A program made the position numbers and the translations under genes. This document shows, piece by piece, positions 8,383 to 17,027 of a DNA stretch of 64,000 bases. The stretch is taken from NCBI GenBank assembly GCA_963710205.1, contig CAVPZG010000004.1:248001-312000 (forward strand). Direction: 5' to 3'. Within the stretch, counting starts at the first letter, position 1; each line of letters starts with the position of its first letter. The notes under the pieces are model-generated. The model did no database searches. It saw nothing but the letters and a program-made list of their open reading frames with translations, and was not told the origin of the DNA. The stretch comes from Pacificimonas sp963710205. GTDB taxonomy: Bacteria > Pseudomonadota > Alphaproteobacteria > Sphingomonadales > Sphingomonadaceae.

Positions 8383-8622
8383 GTGATCGAGAATATCAAA
8401 GTCGACATATCGGTGGTCATCGGCGCAACTCATATGCCGATCAGGCAGCTTTTGAAAATGGGGCGCGGTGCCGTCGTCGATCTGGACGCGGGGCGAGAGA
8501 GTCCTGTCAGCATCTACGCCAATGACGAACTGATCGCGCGGGGGGAGATCGTACTCCTTGGCGAGAAGGTCGGTGTTTCCATCACGGAGCGGGTGCGTCG
8601 TCCGGGGGCGCTGGCGGCCTAG
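8383..8622 (+). CDS. FliN-like SpoA-domain protein, solitary
   Basis: A 79-residue protein with a GTG start that is almost only the SpoA (FliN/YscQ C-terminal) domain: VDISVVIGATHMPIRQLLKMGRGAVVDLDAG, then SIYANDELIARGEIVLLGEKVGVSIT. FliN forms the cytoplasmic switch ring of the flagellar motor. No other flagellar structural gene is in the window, so a flagellar role rests on the domain alone. It is divergent from lipB (68 bases) and its last 41 bases overlap the 3' end of the convergent hydrolase gene, which is unusually large for a convergent overlap. Confidence 0.8.
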   Translation: MIENIKVDISVVIGATHMPIRQLLKMGRGAVVDLDAGRESPVSIYANDELIARGEIVLLGEKVGVSITERVRRPGALAA

Positions 8623-9919
8623 ACATTCTTCGGAAGCCCTCCGACAGGGACAGCGCGTCGGTGAGCACGGTGAGAGGGGCATCGACCCGGTCGCCATCCC
8701 GTCTGTCCGCGCGCCAGTAATCGACATGATTGAGCCGACCACCCCAATGCGCGGTGCGAACAGCGATATCCTTCACGCCTGGACCGAAAAGACCAGCGAG
8801 CGGGCCGCCAACGGGATCGCCGCCGATCCAGCCATCGTGCGGGAAATAGATGTTCGTCCAGCGCGTCGCGGCGAACAGGGCGGCGTGATGCGGCATCGCC
8901 AGCGAGCGCTGCCTGCCCTCGCTGCCCTGATACCGCACCCAGTAGGACAGACGCCCTCCATCGAGAACGGGCGGCGATTTTGGCAATTCCCGTTGCAGGA
9001 GCCGGTCAGAGAATTCGGCACCGGACAGACCCGTCAGGAAGGGCAGGTGCGTAAGCGGACTTCCGAGAGTCACGAGATCGGTGACACGCCATTTGAAGCC
9101 CAGTTTTCTGAGTTCCCTCCAGATCGCCTTCTGGTGGACGTGGATATCTTCCACCGATAGCGGATCGCCGTTTCTCAGCGCCTTTTCCAGCGCCTTCAGC
9201 GCAGGCTGTGTCACGCTGTCATCCCGCCCGTGCTCTTCGCGCACGCGGATCCAGTAGTGATAGAGAATGTCGAGTGCGATGACGCTGCCAAGGCTGTGGC
9301 CGACGACAATGACGCGGTGATAATCGTGGCTGTCATGCAGGTTCGCGAGAAGGTCGACGCCCGCCTTTCTGATCGCGTGGCGAACGGCGACATTATGCGG
9401 TTTCGGATTGAGATAGCGTGCCGCATCGCCCACCCAGTCACGCAGGGCCGTCGTCGTGACCAGCTTGCCGACGACAACGCCTGCACCGAGGATCGTTCCG
9501 ATCGTTCCCGCCGCTGATTTCTGGCCGAAGAACATCGCCGCCAAGACCAGGGCGAGAAGCACTGCCCATGAGGCCCACCACAGGTTTCGCAAATTGCCCG
9601 GAACGCTGGCGGGCAAGCGGAACAGGAGATTGTTGAGCCATTCCAGCGTGTGCCGAAGCCCATTGCCCTGCATCAGATGCGCCCAGTAGAATTCGTAGAA
9701 GTCCATCGGCGGCCTGCGATTGCCAGGCGATGCATTCAGACGGCGGAGTTCGTAGGAACCCGAGGCATCGTCGGGTTTGCTCCAGAAATCCGTTTTTTCG
9801 CCTTCCGGAGAGATCCTGTCCAATATGGCGGAGGTGAAACCGCGCAGGCTGGCCATGGGCTTCTGATCGCCAATTCCGTGGATCAGCAGGATGGCGATTT
9901 TTCGTTCTGTTGCTGCCAT
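8582..9919 (-). CDS. Membrane-associated alpha/beta-hydrolase, putative lipase
   Basis: A 445-residue protein. The first strand and oxyanion region read IAILLIHGIGDQKP; the nucleophile elbow is VVGHSLGSVIAL (Ser near residue 209); TLGSPLTHLPF follows. Between them are two hydrophobic helices (WASWAVLLALVLAAMFF and TIGTILGAGVVVGKLV) that would hold it at the inner membrane. A His in GGRLNHVDYW is a candidate for the triad. The substrate is not known; lipid or ester hydrolysis is the likely activity. Stands alone on the minus strand. Confidence 0.7.
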   Translation of the reverse strand: MAATERKIAILLIHGIGDQKPMASLRGFTSAILDRISPEGEKTDFWSKPDDASGSYELRRLNASPGNRRPPMDFYEFYWAHLMQGNGLRHTLEWLNNLLFRLPASVPGNLRNLWWASWAVLLALVLAAMFFGQKSAAGTIGTILGAGVVVGKLVTTTALRDWVGDAARYLNPKPHNVAVRHAIRKAGVDLLANLHDSHDYHRVIVVGHSLGSVIALDILYHYWIRVREEHGRDDSVTQPALKALEKALRNGDPLSVEDIHVHQKAIWRELRKLGFKWRVTDLVTLGSPLTHLPFLTGLSGAEFSDRLLQRELPKSPPVLDGGRLSYWVRYQGSEGRQRSLAMPHHAALFAATRWTNIYFPHDGWIGGDPVGGPLAGLFGPGVKDIAVRTAHWGGRLNHVDYWRADRRDGDRVDAPLTVLTDALSLSEGFRRMSRPPAPPDDAPAP

Positions 9920-10134
9920 GACGATCTGCCTCCAGCCCGTGGAGGCGTGTGTATAAACCTATGGCTGTCGCAAAAGCGAATCACGCAATGGTCTGCCGAT
10001 CTCTCCGACCGCCCGCAATCTCTCAGACATGGATTCCGCACATGCTGCATCCGGAACGATGCTGCGCGCGTAATTGGTTAACAGGAAGTTTATGAAAAGC
10101 TTCTATCTGTAAAATGTCCTCTGGAAGGGTCGCC

Positions 10135-10653
10135 ATGTCTCTCAAAATTTTCAACTTAATCATACCAGCTGCCATTGCCTCTGGCATGGCCGTTCCGGCA
10201 AACGCCGTGCCGTTGCAGTTCGAGCTGTCCGGCTCGCGCAGCGCGGTCTTTCAGCTTGACTCCAACCCCGTGCCGGATTCGTCCAGCAGCAGTTTCATCG
10301 GCGACCAGATCATCTTTCGCAACGTGCCGGGAACCTTTGCGGGCACACCCGGTACGGCGGGCATTATCAGCTTTGGCACGGGCATAATTGCTAGGCTGAA
10401 CGTGGTCACGCCTGGTCTGGGCTTCACCCAGTTCACTGGCCCGGAACTGTTCAGTGGCGGTGCGGCCATGCCGATGTTCTCGACGGGCACATTCGACCTG
10501 ACAAGCATCGTTTCGGGACGCAGCACGCTGGTGATTTCGGAAGTGCTTATGCAGCAGGTGCCGGAGCCGGGCAGCCTCGGCCTGCTATTAGGCGGTTTGG
10601 GCATTGCGGGGCTGGCGATGGTCAAACGGCGGAAGCTAAACGCCGCCGTCTAG
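10135..10653 (+). CDS. PEP-CTERM sorting-signal protein
   Basis: A 172-residue exported protein: signal peptide (LIIPAAIASGMAVPANA), a beta-rich middle, and a C-terminal sorting tail with VPEPGSLGLLLGGLGIAGLAMVKRRK, that is the PEP motif, a transmembrane helix and a basic end. Such tails are cut by exosortase, usually in bacteria that make exopolysaccharide. No exosortase gene is visible in the window. GGAAGGG precedes the ATG at 10135, favouring it over an ATG seven codons upstream. The last 18 bases overlap the convergent epoxide hydrolase gene. Confidence 0.85.
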   Translation: MSLKIFNLIIPAAIASGMAVPANAVPLQFELSGSRSAVFQLDSNPVPDSSSSSFIGDQIIFRNVPGTFAGTPGTAGIISFGTGIIARLNVVTPGLGFTQFTGPELFSGGAAMPMFSTGTFDLTSIVSGRSTLVISEVLMQQVPEPGSLGLLLGGLGIAGLAMVKRRKLNAAV

Positions 10654-11827
10654 GATGATATTGGGCGGGGTTTCGACTTCGCCCTGTAAGCCAGCGACGA
10701 ATTTCCGCACGTCCGCGAGAAACAGGTCCGGTTTTTCAAGACTGGCGAAATGACCGCCTTCCCGCATTTCGGACCAATGTACGACATTATAACCGCGTTC
10801 CACCATTTCCCGCGGCGGAAAGGCGAGGAGGTCCGCCGGGAATCTCGCGATACCGGTCGGGACTTCAATGCGGCGCCCTTCGGGAATGCTAAATCCTCCC
10901 TCCTCGAACATGCCGCGGTACAGCCACGTCGCGGTGTGAAAGCTGCGCGTCGTCAGGTAGATCATGATGTTGGTGAGCATCTGGTCGTTGGTGAATGGCG
11001 GCTGGGGATTCTGCTCGCCGGTATCCGACCAGCCGCAGAATTTCTCGGCGAGCCAGGCGGCGACGCCCATCGGGCTGTCCATCATGGCGATAGGCGAGGC
11101 TTTGCGGTTTCGTGGCCTGCAGCTGCAGGTAGGCGGTTTCCTCGGCGCGGATTTTCAGCGCCCATTGCATCCATTTTTTGTCTTCATCGGACCGCGGCGT
11201 CATGTCGTGCGCGCGAAGGCCGTAACCGTTCAGGTGGAGCGCGGTGACGCGCCTCGAATCGAGACCGATCCAGCCGCCGATAACGCTGCCCCAGTCGCCG
11301 CCCTGATAGATGTATTGCTCATAACCGAGGGCGGGCATGAGCCTGTCGTAGAGGCCTGCCACGGACCGTGGTCCGATAGGGGACAATGGCGGGTCGGACC
11401 AGGCATAGCCGGGCAGTGAGGGCGCGACGACATGGAAAGCGGGATGGCTGTCATCCTCAGGGTCCGCGAGGCGGTCGATAATGGCGTCGAATTCGAAGAT
11501 CGAACCGGGCCAGCCATGCGCGATGAGGAGCGGTTTCGCGTCGGCGCGGGGGCTGCGGCGGTGGACCGTGTGCAGGTGGAAACCGGGCGGGACCGCCTTG
11601 TCCTCAATATTCACACGGACCTGCGGGTGGCGGTTGAGCGATTTGACGGCGGCGGGCCAGTCGAAACCGCTGAGCCAGTAGTCGCGCAGCTGTTCGAGAT
11701 AGGCACGGTTGGCACCATAGCGCCAGCCTGCGTCTTCCGGCTCGGAAAAGAAGCGGAAATCCTGAACCCGGCGCATGATCCAGGCGGTCTCGTCTTCGTT
11801 GACGGGGATGGTGAAGGGGGTGGGCAT
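10636..11827 (-). CDS. Epoxide hydrolase (EHN domain), interrupted by a one-base insertion
   Basis: Alpha/beta-hydrolase of the EHN-type epoxide hydrolase family, about 396 residues when read across a frame break. The N-terminal EHN domain (MPTPFTIPVNEDET, RYWLSGFDW-like DYWLSGFDWP) is followed by IAHGWPGSIFEF, the nucleophile Asp in YQGGDWGSVIGG and, after the break, EGGHFASLEKPDLF with the catalytic His. Frame one reads correctly to KPQSLAY; one extra base at about 11089 then shifts it, and the correct frame resumes at AMMDSPMGVAAWLAEKF. Either a recent inactivation or a sequence error; other genes here show the same kind of insertion, so error is favoured. Confidence 0.85.
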
Positions 11828-11853
11828 AGGAATGTTGTCCTTACAATCTGATC

Positions 11854-11900
11854 GTCATTCCGGCGCTCGCCAGACCGGCCCTTGGGGCGGCCGGCGTGAC
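11854..11900. repeat. REP-like palindrome between two catabolic genes
   Basis: GTCATTCCGGC at 11854-11864 and GCCGGCGTGAC at 11890-11900 are near-perfect inverted arms (9 of 11), enclosing a second GC-rich inverted pair. The left arm is the same as the start of the palindrome at 44153-44177. Confidence 0.6.
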
Positions 11901-11911
11901 GACATTTTTGT

Positions 11912-13528
11912 CTATGCCGCCAGCGCCTGCTTCGCGTCTGCGAGGATCATGTCGCTGGCCTTCTCGGCGATCATGATGGTCGGCGCGTTGGTGTTGCCGC
12001 TGACGAGGTTCGGCATTACCGAAGCGTCGACAACGCGGAGACCCTCCACACCCCGCACGCGCAACTGGGGATCGAGAACGGCGCGGTCGTCGGCCCCCAT
12101 CCGGCAGGTGCCGACAGGATGGTAGATGGTTTCCCCCCATTCGCGGATCATGTCAGTGAGCGCGGCGCGGTCCTGATGCTGCTCACCGGGCCAGACTTCC
12201 CGTGGATTGAGCGCGGCGAGCGCGGGCTGACGGCCGATCTCGCGGGTAATTTCGAGGCCCGCGAGCATGACGTCCAGATCGTTGGGCGCGCTGAGATAGT
12301 TCGGATCGATTTTGGGATGGTCGGACGGGTTATCGCTGGCAAGCCGGATCGTGCCGCGACTTTCCGGGCGCAGCTGGCAGATATGGCATGTAAAGCCGTG
12401 CACATGGCCGAGCTTGCCCGCGCCATGCGCGTTGCCAAGCGCAGGGAGGAGGTGCAGCTGGATATCCGGCGCTGCCAGATCCTCGCGCGTGGACAGAAAC
12501 GCGCCCGCTGGCGTCGGAATGTAGCTGCCCGTGCCGTCCTTTCTGGCGAGCCACGTGCCGAGCGCCTTTAGCTGGTTCGAAAATTTCGCGTTCCTGTTGA
12601 GGCTGATCGGTGCCGCGATGGACCATTGCACGATCAGATCGAGATGATCCTGCAGATTGCCGCCAACATCGGGTGCATCGTGGACGACGTCGATCCCGTT
12701 GGCCTTCAGATGATCGGCGGGGCCGATTCCTGAGAGCATGAGCGTCTGCGGTGAATTCACCGCGCCGCCGCAAAGAATGATCTCATGCCCGAAAACCGTG
12801 TCGGGCTGGCCATTCTGGCGGATGCCGACGGCATGGGCGCGCTTGCCCTTGAACAAAACGCGGTCGGCAAGAACGCCCGTGCGAACCTCAAGATTTGGAC
12901 GATCGAGGATGGGTGTCAGATAACCCTTGGCCGCGCTGTGCCTTTGGCCGTCCTTGCAGGTGGAATCATAGCGGCCCACGCCTTCAAACTGCGGACCGTT
13001 GAAGTCGTTTGTGAAGCTATGCCCGGCCTCCTGCGCCGCCATGATGAAGCGGTCGGTAATTTCATCCGGCATGGTGCGCTTTGTCGTATGCAGCGGGCCG
13101 CCAGACCCGTGGAAGTCGGTCGCGCCGCGATCGGAATCCTCCGATCGTTTGAAATAGGGCAGCACATCGTCCCAGCTCCAGCCCGTGCAGCCCATTTGCG
13201 CCCAGCGGTCATAGTCGGATGCGTGACCGCGGATATAGACCATGCCGTTGATGCTGGATGAACCGCCCAGTGTCTTGCCGCGCGGCCAGTAGAGGCGGCG
13301 GTCATTCAGATGATCCTGCGGTTCCGTCCAGTATCCCCAGTTTTCCGCCGCAATCTTGTCGGGTGTGATGAGTTTGCCGATCCCCGCAGGAAAATGGATG
13401 AACATCGACCTGTCGCGGTTTCCCGCCTCCAGCAGGAGGACGCGGATGGTGGGATCGGCACTGAGGCGGTTGGCAAGAACGCAGCCCGCACTGCCTGCGC
13501 CGACGATGATGTAATCGTAGTCTGACAT
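11912..13528 (-). CDS. GMC-family FAD oxidoreductase (choline/alcohol dehydrogenase-like)
   Basis: A 538-residue flavoenzyme oxidising alcohols. The ADP-binding motif is at the N-terminus (YDYIIVGAGSAGCVLANRLS), GMC signature 1 is PRGKTLGGSSSINGMVYIRG, signature 2 is GGAVNSPQTLMLSGIG, and the catalytic His pair lies in YHPVGTCRMG and GNTNAPTIMIAEKASD. No signal peptide, so cytoplasmic. Substrate not determinable. It sits between an epoxide hydrolase and an MFS carrier on the same strand, suggesting uptake and oxidation of an alicyclic or alkyl compound; that pathway is inference. Confidence 0.9.
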   Translation of the reverse strand: MSDYDYIIVGAGSAGCVLANRLSADPTIRVLLLEAGNRDRSMFIHFPAGIGKLITPDKIAAENWGYWTEPQDHLNDRRLYWPRGKTLGGSSSINGMVYIRGHASDYDRWAQMGCTGWSWDDVLPYFKRSEDSDRGATDFHGSGGPLHTTKRTMPDEITDRFIMAAQEAGHSFTNDFNGPQFEGVGRYDSTCKDGQRHSAAKGYLTPILDRPNLEVRTGVLADRVLFKGKRAHAVGIRQNGQPDTVFGHEIILCGGAVNSPQTLMLSGIGPADHLKANGIDVVHDAPDVGGNLQDHLDLIVQWSIAAPISLNRNAKFSNQLKALGTWLARKDGTGSYIPTPAGAFLSTREDLAAPDIQLHLLPALGNAHGAGKLGHVHGFTCHICQLRPESRGTIRLASDNPSDHPKIDPNYLSAPNDLDVMLAGLEITREIGRQPALAALNPREVWPGEQHQDRAALTDMIREWGETIYHPVGTCRMGADDRAVLDPQLRVRGVEGLRVVDASVMPNLVSGNTNAPTIMIAEKASDMILADAKQALAA

Positions 13529-13631
13529 GGACGATCCTTCTGAAGATTGATCGGCACACCGGCCCCGCCTGAGCGAGGGTGACGTGTTTCTGGATCAAGA
13601 GTCTACATATCCGGCGTGCCGGACAAGCCCG

Positions 13632-15236
13632 TCAATTCGATAAGCCCGCCGCCGCTGTCGCCGCAGCGGCGCGGGCGTCCTTCGTGGCTTCGGCGTCCGG
13701 AAGTCGCTTGTAGAGATAGAACAGACAGCCAACCGTGACGGGAACCATCAGAAGCAGGCTCATCACCCCGATGGCGAGATCGCCGGTTTCCGCCGAAACC
13801 GTACCTGCGAACCACGGACCAAGGCCAAGACCGATGAGCGTCGTGCCAAGGAAATAGGTCGCCGTGGCCGCGCCCCGCATACGGGGCTGCACCAGATCCT
13901 GACTGGTGGCGGCCGCGACGCCCACCCACATGCTGGCGACAATGTTCTGCGGTGCGGCGAGCAGGTAGAAGACAAGCAGGCTGTCTGTCGTGAACATGAA
14001 GAAGATAAACGGAATCATCATCAGAATTGCGAACATGCCTACCATCACGCGGCCCGCTGGATTCCTGCGCTTGAGGATGTCGGAAATCTTTCCGCCGAGG
14101 ACGACCCCGACGAAGCCGCCGCCCGCACCGAGACCGCCGAGAATGAGGCCCACCGTCGCTGGATCCACCTGATCCGCGAATGTCCGAAGGACGTAGGGCG
14201 GTGACCAGAAACTGACGGCATATGTGTTGAAGGCGATGGTGCCGAAGCCGACCAAAGTCAGAAGAAAGCTCGGTGTTCCCCAGATCAGCGCATAGGTTGC
14301 AGGGTCGCGGCGCTTTATCGACTGCGACCAGGAAAAGACCGCGTAGGCGCCGATGCCGAGCGCGCCGAACTGGAGCCGGTTACCGAAACTGTCGCCAACA
14401 AGCAGGAGCAGCCCGATCATGACGATCGCGATGATCACCGCTGCCACAAGATTGCGTATGAGGCTTGCCGTACCGGCGCGGGCCGCGTCGATCAGTGTAA
14501 GCGGCGGAATGACGCTGCAGAGTTCCGTGAAGAATTTCGGCCAGGGATTTGGATCGGGCGGCTGGTAGGTGCCCTCCGACATGCCGCGCAGCGGTTCGCG
14601 CAGGGTGGCGACCCACAGGGCAAGCAGAAGACCGGGAACACCGACCGCCATGAATGCGGCCTGCCAGCCGACGACGTTGAACCCGAAGAGGTCGTAGCCG
14701 CCGGGAAAGGCCTCGTTCCAGTTGCCGGCGACCGCGCCGCCGATGAAGAGCGAAATGCCGCCGCCGATGTAAAGGCCGCCGGAATAGATGGCGAGCGCGG
14801 TGGCGCGGCTTTCCTTTGGAAAATAGTCTGAAATCATGGAAAAGGCGGCGGGGCTGGCCGTTGCCTCGCCGATACCGACGCCGATGCGCGCGCCCGCGAT
14901 CTGAACGAAATTCGTCGCGAGCCCGGACAGGGCCGTCATGGTCGACCACAAGCTGAGGCCGATGGCCATGAGCCGCTTGCGCACCCACATGTCGGCCAGC
15001 CTGCCGAGCGGAATACCGAAGAGCGCGTAAAAAACGGCAAAGGCGGTGCCGTAGAGGAAGCCCATCTGGCCGTCATCAATGCCAAGATCGGCCTTTATGT
15101 CTTCGGCAAGAATGGAGAGGATCTGCCGGTCGACGAAATTGAAGATGTAGACCAGGACGAGAACGCCGAGGACGTACCAGGCATAAGGCGACCCAACGTC
15201 CTTCTCGCGGTCTTTCAGCAGATCCTCGTCGGTCAT
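13632..15236 (-). CDS. Spinster-like MFS transporter
   Basis: A 534-residue inner-membrane carrier with 12 predicted helices. Diagnostic segments are NFVDRQILSILAEDIKADLG in helix 1-2, GRLADMWVRKRLMAIG (MFS motif A), and ARIGVGIGEATASPAAFSMISDYFP. It has a longer central loop and C-terminus than the related carrier at 19192. These spinster-like permeases are numerous in sphingomonads beside degradative genes. It lies 103 bases upstream of the GMC oxidoreductase and may be co-transcribed with it. Substrate unknown. Confidence 0.9.
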   Translation of the reverse strand: MTDEDLLKDREKDVGSPYAWYVLGVLVLVYIFNFVDRQILSILAEDIKADLGIDDGQMGFLYGTAFAVFYALFGIPLGRLADMWVRKRLMAIGLSLWSTMTALSGLATNFVQIAGARIGVGIGEATASPAAFSMISDYFPKESRATALAIYSGGLYIGGGISLFIGGAVAGNWNEAFPGGYDLFGFNVVGWQAAFMAVGVPGLLLALWVATLREPLRGMSEGTYQPPDPNPWPKFFTELCSVIPPLTLIDAARAGTASLIRNLVAAVIIAIVMIGLLLLVGDSFGNRLQFGALGIGAYAVFSWSQSIKRRDPATYALIWGTPSFLLTLVGFGTIAFNTYAVSFWSPPYVLRTFADQVDPATVGLILGGLGAGGGFVGVVLGGKISDILKRRNPAGRVMVGMFAILMMIPFIFFMFTTDSLLVFYLLAAPQNIVASMWVGVAAATSQDLVQPRMRGAATATYFLGTTLIGLGLGPWFAGTVSAETGDLAIGVMSLLLMVPVTVGCLFYLYKRLPDAEATKDARAAAATAAAGLSN

Positions 15237-15323
15237 GGCGCCCTTCCCAAAAATGCCCGCTTTGCGCGGTGTTGCTTTCAGCGCTAGCAGCGCGCGGACG
15301 GATTAGAAAGCGCCCATCGCCCC

Positions 15324-15785
15324 ATGCAAAACATCAGTGTCCTCTTTGTCTGCCTTGGAAATATCTGCCGCTCGCCGGTCGCGGAGGGGCTGCTGAGGAA
15401 GATGTCTGCTGACACCGGCCTCGCTCTTGTTGCGGATTCCGCCGGAACCGGCGACTGGCACGCAGGCCAGCGTCCGCATCTGAAGTCGCAGGCTGTCGCG
15501 CTCAGAAACGGCTTCGACATTTCGGCACTGGAAGCGCGGCAGATCGAGGCGGAGGACTGGACGCGGTACACGCACATCGTCGCGCTCGACCGTGCCAATC
15601 TCAACGATCTGAAAGGGATGAGACCGGAAAATGCGACAGCACAGCTCCTCTTGCTCATGCAGCATGCCGAAACGGACGACGAGGATGTGCTCGATCCCTA
15701 TGGCATGGCGGACGAGGCGTTCGATAGGATGTATGCCCAGATCGACGCGGGTGTGACCGGATTGCTGAAGACGCTGGCGCCCTAG
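15324..15785 (+). CDS. Low-molecular-weight protein tyrosine phosphatase
   Basis: A 153-residue phosphatase. The P-loop CLGNICRS (C-x5-R) follows the first strand (ISVLFV), and the general-acid Asp is in VLDPYGMADEAFD. Cytoplasmic. In bacteria such enzymes reset tyrosine kinases of polysaccharide export or act in stress; no kinase is near. It is divergent from the MFS gene and followed 57 bases later by the hydrolase-reductase fusion. Confidence 0.93.
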   Translation: MQNISVLFVCLGNICRSPVAEGLLRKMSADTGLALVADSAGTGDWHAGQRPHLKSQAVALRNGFDISALEARQIEAEDWTRYTHIVALDRANLNDLKGMRPENATAQLLLLMQHAETDDEDVLDPYGMADEAFDRMYAQIDAGVTGLLKTLAP

Positions 15786-15842
15786 CCGTGCGGCGAACGA
15801 GTGCGTAGGTGGCAAGCGGGTATTTATCTGGACGGGAGCGGC

Positions 15843-17027
15843 ATGACCTCAGGCGGTGACACAGCAGGCAAGGCCCGCGCCACGAGGACGTTTACGGGCT
15901 TTGGCGGTTTGCCCCTGATTGCGGATGTCTACGGTGCGAGCGATGCGCCGTGCGTGCTGATGCTGCCAGGGGCCGGGCAATCCCGTTCCGTCTGGCAGGA
16001 GGCGGCGCGCGCGCTGGCGGCGGCGGGGCGCTATGTCGTTGCCATCGACCTGCGCGGACGTGGCGGCAATGGCGATGCGCCGGACAGTCTCGATGCCTTT
16101 GTCGGTGACCTGCGTGCCGTCCTTGCGGACCTGTCCTCGCGTCCTGTCATCGTGGGTGCATCGCTGGGCGGCTGGATCGCGACGGCGGCGCTGGGGGAAG
16201 GCGAACCGGACCTGGCCGCCGGACTGGTGCTGGTGGATGCCGTTCCGCATGGCGATATCGCGTCGGTACAGACACCGACCGGCCTCGACCTTGAAACTGT
16301 GAAGATCCGCCTTGAGTCCGCCATGTCGCGGTTGAAACTGCCGCTGCTGATCGTGCGCGGCGAGGATAGCAAGGTGTCGAGCGCGGAGTCCGTGCAGGCT
16401 ATCGCCGCTGCCGTCGCTGGTGCGGAGGTTGTCGAGGTGGAGGATGCGGGACATCTGGTCGCCACGGAGCAGGTCGAGATATTCAACGCGCTGCTGCTGG
16501 AATTCCTGGAACGCCGCGTGCCGCGCGAGCCGCCGGAATATATGTCGGGGTCCGACAGCCGGACGCTGCGCGACGCGCTTGGCTGTTTCGGGACGGGCGT
16601 GACGGTGGTGACGACACTGGCGGAAGATGGCGAGGCGGTTGGCCTGACCGCGAACAGCTTTACCTCTGTCTCTCTCGATCCGCCGCTGCTGCTGGTATGC
16701 CTGGCGAAGTCGGCCGCAAGTCTGCCCGCGTTCACGGCGGCGGCGGCGTTTGCCGTCAATGTCCTTCACATCGGACAACAGCCTATTTCCACCCGTTTTG
16801 CCACAAAAGGCGAGGACAAGTTCGCCGGGACGACGACCGAAGCCTGGGCTACGGGCGTGCCGATCATATCCGGATCGCTGGCCAGTTTCGAATGCAGACG
16901 CACTGCACTTCACGACGGCGGCGACCATGTCATTCTGGTCGGAGAGGTGGTGCGGGTGCGCTATGAGCCACGCCGCGATCCGCTGCTTTACTTTCGCGGC
17001 AAGTATCGGCGATTACATTTCGCCTAG
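15843..17027 (+). CDS. Alpha/beta-hydrolase fused to flavin reductase
   Basis: A 394-residue single frame with two enzymes. Residues about 15-230 form a small alpha/beta-hydrolase (VLMLPGAGQSRSVWQEAA, AIDLRGRGGNG, nucleophile in IVGASLGGWIA, His in EDAGHLVA). Residues about 238-394 are a flavin reductase-like FMN-binding domain (RDALGCFGTGVTVVTTLAE, GLTANSFTSVSLDPPLLLVC, FAVNVL, LYFRGKYRRL). The reductase type supplies reduced flavin to two-component monooxygenases. A single start (GGGAGC before ATG at 15843) and no internal stop show a true fusion. It may couple ester or ring-product hydrolysis to an oxygenase located elsewhere. The end overlaps the convergent carotenoid oxygenase by four bases. 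Confidence 0.85.
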   Translation: MTSGGDTAGKARATRTFTGFGGLPLIADVYGASDAPCVLMLPGAGQSRSVWQEAARALAAAGRYVVAIDLRGRGGNGDAPDSLDAFVGDLRAVLADLSSRPVIVGASLGGWIATAALGEGEPDLAAGLVLVDAVPHGDIASVQTPTGLDLETVKIRLESAMSRLKLPLLIVRGEDSKVSSAESVQAIAAAVAGAEVVEVEDAGHLVATEQVEIFNALLLEFLERRVPREPPEYMSGSDSRTLRDALGCFGTGVTVVTTLAEDGEAVGLTANSFTSVSLDPPLLLVCLAKSAASLPAFTAAAAFAVNVLHIGQQPISTRFATKGEDKFAGTTTEAWATGVPIISGSLASFECRRTALHDGGDHVILVGEVVRVRYEPRRDPLLYFRGKYRRLHFA

